A stretch of DNA of 64,000 bases from Mortierella sp. BCC40632. Taxonomy: Eukaryota > Mortierellomycota > Mortierellomycetes > Mortierellales > Mortierellaceae. Position 1 is the stretch's first letter. Each line of letters starts with the position of its first letter. A model generated the notes under the pieces. It was not told the DNA's origin, searched no databases, and saw only the letters and a program-made list of their open reading frames with translations. Positions 56,388 to 64,000 of the stretch are shown in pieces. The DNA lies in the NCBI GenBank assembly GCA_011634665.1, contig WAEK01000007.1, positions 1,599,501-1,663,500 of the forward strand, given 5' to 3'. The position numbers and the translations under genes are program-made.

Positions 56388-58483
56388 TCATTCGAGGAGG
56401 GACTGGGGCGAATGGACACCTCCACTGTATGTTTGCATGGGGGAACTATCTCCGATATACTGTGGGTTCGATGGTTTTGGCGGGGGCACGGGCACATTCA
56501 ACGGTGCAGGGAAGGCTGCCTGAGAGATGGGTGTATGTGCGGGCGACGCCTTTGCCAAGCTCGCAGACTGGCTGGCAGGGGTCTGAATCATGGGCGATCC
56601 ACTTGCACAAATAGTGGCCGTGCCTGGGCTAGACATGCTCGCGGGGCTACCGATGGGTGGAGGCTGGTAGACAACCGGCATTACCTCTGGAGACATTGTG
56701 ATCAGTTCTTGCTGAGGCTGTTGTTGTTGATACGGCTGTTGCTGATACGGTTGCTGCTGCTGCTGCTGCTGATATGGCTGCTGCTGCTGCTGCTCTTGTG
56801 GGAGGACAGTGGGCGGAATATAGACAAATGGCGTTGGGACCACAGGCGCGTAAAACTGCTCCTGACCCTGAGTAACAAATACTGGCTGCTGTGCTATTGG
56901 CATTGAGTGTTGGTGCTGTGGTTGTGTCATAAATCCATTATTGGTGGCGTATATCGGTTGTTGTTGTGGAGGGAACTGCTGTTGGATGTACTGTTGTTGT
57001 GGTTGCTGGTGCAAGGGCGCGTTTTGGATCTGACCCATAGGAGGTGGAGAATGTGGAGGTACAGGTGGTAGTAGCCCGTCAGTGACTCCGGGCTTACCAT
57101 CTGGCGCAGAATTGTGACTAGTGTCCTTGTCAGACACTTTGCGGCGATGGCGGATAAACAAGAACACAATTAGGGCAAGAACAACCAATCCTCCAACTAC
57201 TCCTCCGACAATCGCACCCACGTTGACCGAGTCAGAGCCAGAGTTAGGAGTATTGCTGGAAGTCGGATTAGACGTGGGGTTTGTTCCACCCGTGGGGCTG
57301 GATACACCCTTGACAAGGCCCACCCCTGACCAGGTTCCAGCTTGGGCATTGAAGCGGCTCATCACGGCAGAGTAGGTCGGATGAATATAGTAAATCAAGA
57401 TGTCAGAAGAGGTCGTCGTGGCCACGATGTTGGGAGAGAACTGTGGGGCATCTCCCGTGAAGGAAACCTTCCGGAGTGCCATTGTCGTCCCTGGGCTGAT
57501 CGAGTAGATGATGACTCGGCCATCAGAACCCTGTGGGATCAGAAGTGGAGTGGAGTCATTCGGTCAGTCAACCAAAACCCTTCTTGAAGAATAATCATCG
57601 TAATAAATATAAATATATATAAAATCCATCACGCATCGTCATTATTCTACCTTGTCGAGAATGTATGCAATGTTCTCTGCACTAATGGGGATGGCATCGA
57701 TGGTCAAGACAATCCCGCCCATATCCAGGCTCTGGAGGGACGTGAGTGTGACAGGCACCTGGCCGACAGCGCTGCCAGTTGCCGTATACACCTGACCGGT
57801 TCGGGTCGAGTCAAAGACAAACAAGTACCCAGTTGGTGTTGCAGCATTGGCATTGTAGGCACCGGCAGCGAGGATCGCAGTCTTGGAAGGATATGCTGTT
57901 AGAGTAACACTGTTGCGTTGGGTCAGACTCTTGGCTCAAACAGCCGCAGTAAAACGTTGCAACTTGTGTAAAAACGCTCAAATACGTATATTGATCAACA
58001 AAAAGGAACTTACTTATGGTAGTTGATGTAGACGTTGCTGTCATACCGGACACCTGTCCAGGGACTCTGCGAGAGAGCATAGGTGGTGCTTGTCATTGCA
58101 ACATACCAGTTGGTAGAACCTTTACTCGCTACCTGGGCAAATAGTTTAGAGGTGCGAAAGTCCTGCAATTGGACCCAATTCAAAGGACCGAGACCTGTCA
58201 TGTTGCCAAAAACCTCCATAACAGGAGAGCTGCCGCCAAATTGCTGTACCCAGAGTGGCCCCGCATATGTGTCGATAGCTGGAAACGTCATACATGCTTT
58301 GGACAGGGATGGACTCCAGGTGTTGTTGAGGCTATTGTAGACCGTGGAGGCGGTTGGGTTGAGGATATCACTATAGTCAACATTGTAGACCGTCAGGCCT
58401 CCACCATAGCCGGCGAGGTAGGCCCTGGTCGAGTCAATGATCGAAATACAGGGCGCCCCGACGTTAGGGAGTGCGGAACTCAT
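56388..58483 (-). CDS. Beta-propeller-like ectodomain, single TM and Q/P-rich cytosolic tail
   Basis: Probable cell-surface protein common in early-diverging fungi: a kelch/propeller-like ectodomain, one membrane span and a disordered tail. Three exons, 58483-58014, 57909-57651 and 57530-56388, give 623 residues. The first 320 residues show repeated strand patterns with Gly/Tyr/Trp (YLAGYGGGLTVYNVDYS, PLWVQQFGGSSPVM, GYLFVFDSTRTGQVY, MALRKVSFTGDAPQFSP). A Ser/Thr/Pro/Asn stalk precedes the span NVGAIVGGVVGGLVVLALIV (about 346-369) and the stop-transfer RHRRK. The tail has poly-Gln and QQPYQQ repeats (about 450-530). No N-terminal signal peptide is seen, so a 5' exon may be missing: the ATG lies about 70 bp from a long GA tract. 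Propeller assignment is from pattern only. Confidence 0.7.
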
Positions 58484-58544
58484 GATCAATATGTATTTGA
58501 AGGTGTGGACAGAGAGAGAAGAGTCGAGATGAGGAGAAAGAAAG

Positions 58545-58662
<118 letters not shown>

Positions 58663-59178
58663 GCGTCGAGGACCGAGGGCAGAAAGAGGAAGAAAAAAGG
58701 TGCGTCGATATTGGAGAGTGAGCAAAAAGGTAGGGCTAGCCCTTGTGGACAGAGCCTAGTCCCACCACGGACTGCTGTCTGCACTGCCTCCTTCTGACAG
58801 CGCCTAATAAAAGCTGATGTTTATGCAGGGGAAGAGGAGAGGGAGAGTTCGTTCAGAGGTGTCTGTCGCCGCGCGGCTATTGTTTCCAAAAATGGTCCCG
58901 GGCATGGACCAACGGTAATGCCCAAAGGCTTCTCTTTGCCTGGCTCATTGGACTCAAGTGGGATCATACTCCTCGATGACCCTGGCCCTTATTTGACAAG
59001 TCAAGTGCTACAGTTCAAATAGAAATCTCGTGGACTCGTGGGCTCGTGGACTTGCGCGGCTTCGCCCCTCTGGGGAAGCTTCTCATTGGGTTTGATTTAT
59101 CCATTGTATCCAATGCATCCTTGAATTCATCTGAAGTGGCCTAGTACGAAGTAGACTATCTTCTGTAGCTTTTGCTAA

Positions 59179-59217
<39 letters not shown>
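59179..59217. repeat. (TTG)n microsatellite
   Basis: About 13 perfect TTG triplets followed by a T-run, in a gene-free spacer. Confidence 0.92.
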
Positions 59218-59219
<2 letters not shown>

Positions 59220-60173
59220 TTTTTTACGAGAAGCTTCTTTTTGTTCTCGTACTAAAAGAAGCCTAGCCTTTGTATTTACTCGACGATTCCTTGGATGCGA
59301 GAAATCGCCCCCGCGCCTTGGAAGGGTTGAATTCTGGATTTTTGTATAAAGGGGAGGGGGAGGGGGAAAAGCTTGGAATAGGACGCCGTGGGACAGATAG
59401 AGTAACTAAGAGTAATTAGAGGTGGTGAAAGGATATACAGTCCAAACCGGATGGCTAATGTCCAGAAGTCCAAGAATAGATATCCATCATTTATTCAAAT
59501 GTGCTCGGACAAGGCAAACCTCCACCGAGATAGAAGGAATGGGGGTTCTAACGCAGAGTGATAGGATCCCCCTGCCAAGTACTGGTCGAAGAGATTTCGT
59601 ATGACATCACGGTTGAGCATAGGGATGTAGTAGGGATGTGTGTTTACCCAAATGCTGTTGCGATTGGTTCCTTTAAATGGACACCATAGGACTCTCTAGA
59701 GAGGGAATTAGCCTCGAGCACGCATCAAACTGGCCAGAGCGAAAACTTTGATGCAGGATGACCCTGAAAACCCACTCGAACAATGAAATCCGAAAGATGT
59801 ATAAAAGGGCTGATCCCTCTCCACGGAGTGCCCATGTCACAAATCGCCTGTATCTTCCTCTCACACCCTCAAGCGCGTATGTGAACATCCCGCCTATGCA
59901 CTCGCTTGTCCCCCAATTGCCTCAGAGGGCCATTAGCTACCTGGTACTTCAACGGTGTCATGTGCAAAAGAGAGAGTTTGTATGGAAATGCTTGTATGTG
60001 GATCAAGTAAGAACACAGAGGTAAAATGACGCCAAAATTCCGGATGATTCGGAAAGTATGCATCGTTGTAGACTAACAGGTTGTGGTGCATGAATTATAG
60101 GCTCGCCTCTTCAAAAACAACAACAGCAACAACAAAAGTATATCACCCAGCCATCATCTCCTGACAGTCCGGC

Positions 60174-60207
<34 letters not shown>

Positions 60208-60823
60208 ATTTCCAATGGTAATCAAATATCCTGTCCTGTCAAAGTCGGCATCATGTTTCCCCCTAATATTCCCATCGTCTTGTCCTCACCGTCTTGTCCC
60301 ACGAAACTGTAACATGTGTACTCAAAACCCTGAAACAACCTCTGGCAGTCCACATCCTTGACTTCACTATAGAAATCTCTCTCTCAGTAAGCAGTCCTGA
60401 TGACTGCTGCAAGGTGTAGGGTGTTGGTAATAAGCGACAAATAGTCCGGCAAGGCTGCTGAATGGGTGCAAGTAAGGTATTCCTGTAATAACCCGGAAGA
60501 GGAATGTTTGCAAAAGAAGGAATAGAGAAATGCGTGAAAACAAATAATAAAGGGACTGGAACTCTGCAGCACCCCTTGGATAATAGATGACCCAAGTCTT
60601 ATGCAAAACTCTTTCTGGGGGTCGGCATAGTTGTCACCTTGAAATAAAAGTACACAACTGTGGATCAAAGAGGGACCTCATGAAGAAGGGACTGACAGGG
60701 AGAAGAGAAGGAGAAGAAAAGAAAAGAAAAGAAAAGAAGAGAAAAAAAGAAAAAAGTGGCAATGAAGTGGGGCGCAAGTCTGGATCAACTCCCAAGGAAT
60801 TCCTGTGGAGTTAACTTGCCTGG

Positions 60824-63215
60824 TTACCGGTGGGTAACAGCATAGGCAGTATCATATCCATTGCTCGGCGCGCTTTGATAATAACCCACAGCAGACCCTG
60901 GTACTTGACCAGTTCCTGGAGCTGCATACCCATGCTGAACTCCTTCCGTTGAGGCATATGCAGAGTTCCCGGCATAGATATCATGGCTATAGGGATAGGG
61001 TTGCGGGCCTGCTTGGTAACCATGAATCATGGGGGCCGCTTCAGTAGGGGTTGAGGGTAATGGGTAACCTGAAGCATATGACGCCTGATACCCCGATCCC
61101 GTTGGAGCAGGCGTATTCTCTCCGTACGGTCTGGCTCCGTGTATCTGATATGCTGAATGGCTCGGGTCATACCCTGAACCATGGTGGGGATAAGGGGCTC
61201 CTGGGGTCGCGTATTCAGTCGTAGAAGGATAATAGGATGGGGCTGCCCCATGCTGCGTCGGATTTTCACCAGTTATACTCGAGCCATAGGCTGCAGCATT
61301 TGGTCCCCCGGCTGCAAATGACCCATACGAAGCGTCATATGCTTGATGACCCGCGCTGTTCGCAGGATACGACGCAGGGTATGTTTGATAGTCTCCTGGA
61401 TATGCCTTTTGTGCTGACGCCGATTGTTGCATCGGTGCTGCGAATGGCGGTTGCGATACTCCCGATGGTGTCATTGGTGTTGAAGAGCTTGATGTTGGTG
61501 GTGGTGCCCACTGTGGATTACCCTCGCTTTGTTGGGAATCCGACTGACTAGTGTGCTTCCACGAACTTCGGAAGTTATTGGAGCCTCGGTGGTTCTGTTG
61601 AACAAACTTTTCTCCTTTACTGGAAGCTCGTCCGGTATCAACAGGACGATTAGGCTTGCTCTTGTTTTCATAGCCTTGACCGTTGTAGTGTGCAGGACGT
61701 TGGTTTACTTTCTCGTTCTGCCATTCGCGGTTCCTGTTTGCGCCTCCAGATGTTACAGTGCCCCTGTTGTTGCTCCATTCACCTTTGGGGTGTCGAGGGA
61801 GTTCAGTATCGGCTGCGACAGGGCTTGGTTGATGGTTCATTCCAGGCTGAGTTCCTGAATGACGGTCACCATTTCCGTTTCTGCCGTGTCGATCCTGGGG
61901 GCGCTCACCAGAAGGCCTGATCGAGCCAGAAGGCGTCAGTGGCTGTTGCCATGGTGGCCCAGGGTTACTTTGATGTCCGACTCGTTGGTGCTTGGAGCCA
62001 GATTGAGCACCTCCCATACCCTGAGATACAATAGCAAAGAAGATTGTCGATTATCAATACAGTTGAGCAATTTGGAAAGGGCATGGGTTTAAATTACACA
62101 TGAGCTCCCACATGTATATATACCTGATCCCAATGCATGCCTTTGGTATTTTCAAAGATATTCTTGGTCTCCGCTGAACCGCCATTGGGCCCATTAGCCG
62201 AAGAAGGTCTCGCTGGAAACCGGTGGCTCGGTTGGTTTTCCACAGGCCCCCGAAAGGGGGGAGCATCGTGACGAGTTGCGGAGGGGCCTTCCGGATGGTG
62301 GTATGGAGGCTGGGAAAGGGCTTGCTGACGATTATCACTGCCCCGATTGATTTGTCCTGAATTCGAGGGGTTTGGACCACGCCGTGAAAAGGGCGGGGGC
62401 TGAAACAGTGCGTTTCCTTGCCCTTGCTCTCTCGTATGCATTTGCAGGCGATGGTCTGACGGACGACCGGGACCATGGTGCTGCTCCTCACGACGATATG
62501 GCCTTTGGTCATGATGACCTAGAGCCAGCCAGCACAAGACAATCGCCACACGATAAGTAGCGAATATCCCATGCAAAAAAATTGACCAAGTTGGCGTTAG
62601 AGTAATCTTTGCACATACCTCTAAAGCCGCCGCGACGTACTGGTCCAGGACCGTGATTATACAGACCTTGGTCACTATTGTTGTTGGCGCCATTGCCGTT
62701 TGTAGTGTTTCCATTGCTGCTATTGCTGCTATTGCTGTTATTGAAGCTTCGTCCATTAAAACTATTTCCATTGTTGCCTGGATGGTTATTGAAGTTATTA
62801 TGGTTGAAGGGGCCGTAATGATTATTCCCTACACCATTTAGAGGGCGCTGATGTTGGGGCACATGGGCTGGAGGTTTTGAGCCGGCACCCACCAAAGGAT
62901 GTTTATTGGGGCCGTTGGTGCCTGAGTTGGGGAACGGCTGCTGAAAGGCTGGAGCAGGTCTGACAAGCGACCCTTCTGCATGATATGCATTGGCTGGCGT
63001 TGGATCTGAGCAGACAGACATATGCAAGGAGAGGACGAGGACGAGAGAGCGAAAGGTCAGCTCTAGAGCATCCTCGGATAAGGGGCGAGCAAATAGGCAA
63101 TTCTTTGAAAAGACTGGCGAATCATCTGTGGCATCACGAGCTGGTTACATTGATGACTGGGTCTCCCATTGCGTGTCGGATGATGCTGATGATTCTGAGC
63201 TCCTGAACTGACCAT
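60824..63215 (-). CDS. Unrecognised Q/N/G/P-rich, prion-like protein (681 residues)
   Basis: I do not recognise this protein. Four exons in agreeing phase, 63215-63149, 63005-62619, 62518-62124 and 62020-60824, give 681 residues from MVSSGAQNHQHH. Almost the whole chain is low complexity: a Pro/His part, an Asn/Ser-rich block near residues 95-130 (NSNSSNSSNGNTTNGNG), an RGG-like point (VRRGGFRG), Arg/Gln-rich sequence and a C-terminal third dominated by Tyr, Ala, Gly, Ser and Pro (AAYGSS, GYQASYASGYP, YAGNSAYAS). One short conserved-looking segment is KNIFENTKGMHWDQG (near 270-285). The composition, Tyr spaced in a Gly/Ser/Gln background, is that of RNA-granule or phase-separating proteins; this is inference. 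No membrane segment or signal peptide is visible. Confidence 0.65.
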
Positions 63216-63956
63216 GGCAAAAGCGGCTGGTGTGACTGTGGGCTGGTTCCTATCCTGAGACAAGCTGTCTAGTCCTGACTGGGTGGATGAGATGAGACAA
63301 GATGAAGGTTGGATGATAAAAGCTGAGATGACAAGGGATGCTGGAGGAGACAAAAGGAGAGATGAGAAAAAATGAATGAAAGAGAGAGTGGAGAGTATTA
63401 AAAAAAAAAAAAAAAAAAAGAGAGAGAGAGAGAGAAAGAGGGAGAAAGGGAGACGAGGTGCGAGAGCAAGCACACGATAGGAGCTCACCTGTAAATTTTT
63501 TCTGAAAGGGAGGCATAAGAAAAAAAAAAAGGAGGGGGGGGGATGGCAAGAGTGAATGGGAGAACGTCGCCTGTCCGACTGAAGGCAGCCCGCGATGTAA
63601 GAATCACATACTCAGTCTGGCGCTCCAAAGCCAGGGTACGGAGCCAGTGCGGTCGTGGCATAAGATGACTCAAGTATACGCTTGGAACATCCCTTTGAGA
63701 ACAATGCGAGTCGAGGATCTCGACAAAGCGCGCTTCAGAGACGCGCCACAAGTCGCAGCCACTGGTTCTGGGAGGGTGAGAGGGGGATAAAAAGCCTGTC
63801 CCCTGCCACTTTTTTTGTTCTTGCATCTCCACTTTCCAAGAGTTTCTCGCCCTTTTCTTGACCCTCTTTCTTTCTCTTCTTCTTTTCTTCTCTCTCTTCT
63901 CTCATCTATTTTCTTTCCTCTCACTCACTATCGTAACAACCCTGCAATTAACAACA
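63216..63956. promoter_or_regulatory. Divergent spacer at the right edge
   Basis: This 741-bp interval separates the start codons of two divergent genes. It contains GA and A runs (63400-63440), a TA-rich GGATAAAAAG near 63785-63794 about 165 bp before the last ATG, and a strong pyrimidine tract at 63838-63925, typical of promoters in this window. Confidence 0.45.
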
Positions 63957-64000
63957 ATGGACAGCATGGTGGATGGCAAATACGCCGTAAAATACGACGA
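63957..64000 (+). CDS. Start of a gene cut by the window edge
   Basis: An ATG in a good context (ACAACAATGG) after a pyrimidine tract opens a frame reading MDSMVDGKYAVKYD before the window ends. Only about 14 residues are visible, too few to name it. The upstream architecture (TATA-like element, C/T tract, A-rich leader) resembles that of the other genes here. Confidence 0.5.
   Translation, partial: MDSMVDGKYAVKYD

Overview
The window is eukaryotic nuclear DNA from a filamentous fungus. Nearly every gene is broken by short introns (about 50-500 bp) with GT or GC donors, T-rich tracts and AG acceptors, and the spacers are full of homopolymer runs and (GA)n/(CT)n microsatellites. The gene set (CUL3, MET30/sconB, SEC2, GRASP, prohibitin, importin-13, a GT34 glycosyltransferase) is fungal. 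A PHAF1/UPF0183 gene, which I do not associate with yeasts, suggests an early-diverging lineage. My best guess is Mucoromycota, probably a Mortierella relative; this is inference from gene content and style, not from a search.

Layout: 0.4-9.7 kb holds PHAF1 (-) and CUL3 (-) in tandem, then an unrecognised 620-residue gene (+) sharing a 229-bp divergent promoter with CUL3. 10.1-12.0 kb is an amino-acid permease (-). 14.5-19.8 kb holds three secretory-pathway genes: SEC2-type Rab GEF (-), GRASP Golgi protein (-) and a divergent TMEM97/EXPERA ER protein (+). 20.5-24.2 kb has two unrecognised low-complexity proteins and an EMAP-II/Arc1-type tRNA-binding protein. 25.0-27.2 kb is the F-box/WD40 protein MET30/sconB. 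27.2-29.7 kb holds broken copies of two genes that lie elsewhere in the window. 29.8-37.7 kb holds prohibitin PHB1 and a 17-exon importin-13. 38.4-41.8 kb holds a GT34 glycosyltransferase and a cytochrome P450 (both -). 43.8-45.8 kb is an unrecognised membrane protein, and 46.6-50.7 kb a 1359-residue F-box-like protein with long His runs. 50.7-56.4 kb is gene-poor and has a decayed transposase-like fragment. 56.4-58.5 kb is a beta-propeller-like one-pass membrane protein with a Q/P-rich tail, 60.8-63.2 kb a Q/N/G-rich protein, and the last 44 bases open a further gene.

No obvious metabolic cluster is present. Two themes recur: ubiquitin-ligase parts (CUL3, MET30, the giant F-box-like protein) and membrane traffic (SEC2, GRASP, TMEM97, PHAF1). 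The observations most worth checking are five introns whose splice sites fit only a GC-AG boundary with the same donor hexamer GCAAGT, the two locally derived pseudogene fragments near 28-29 kb, the F-box motif split by about 430 residues including His runs, and a short tandem duplication read in two different frames. Exon boundaries were deduced by hand from splice motifs, reading-phase agreement and similarity to known families.
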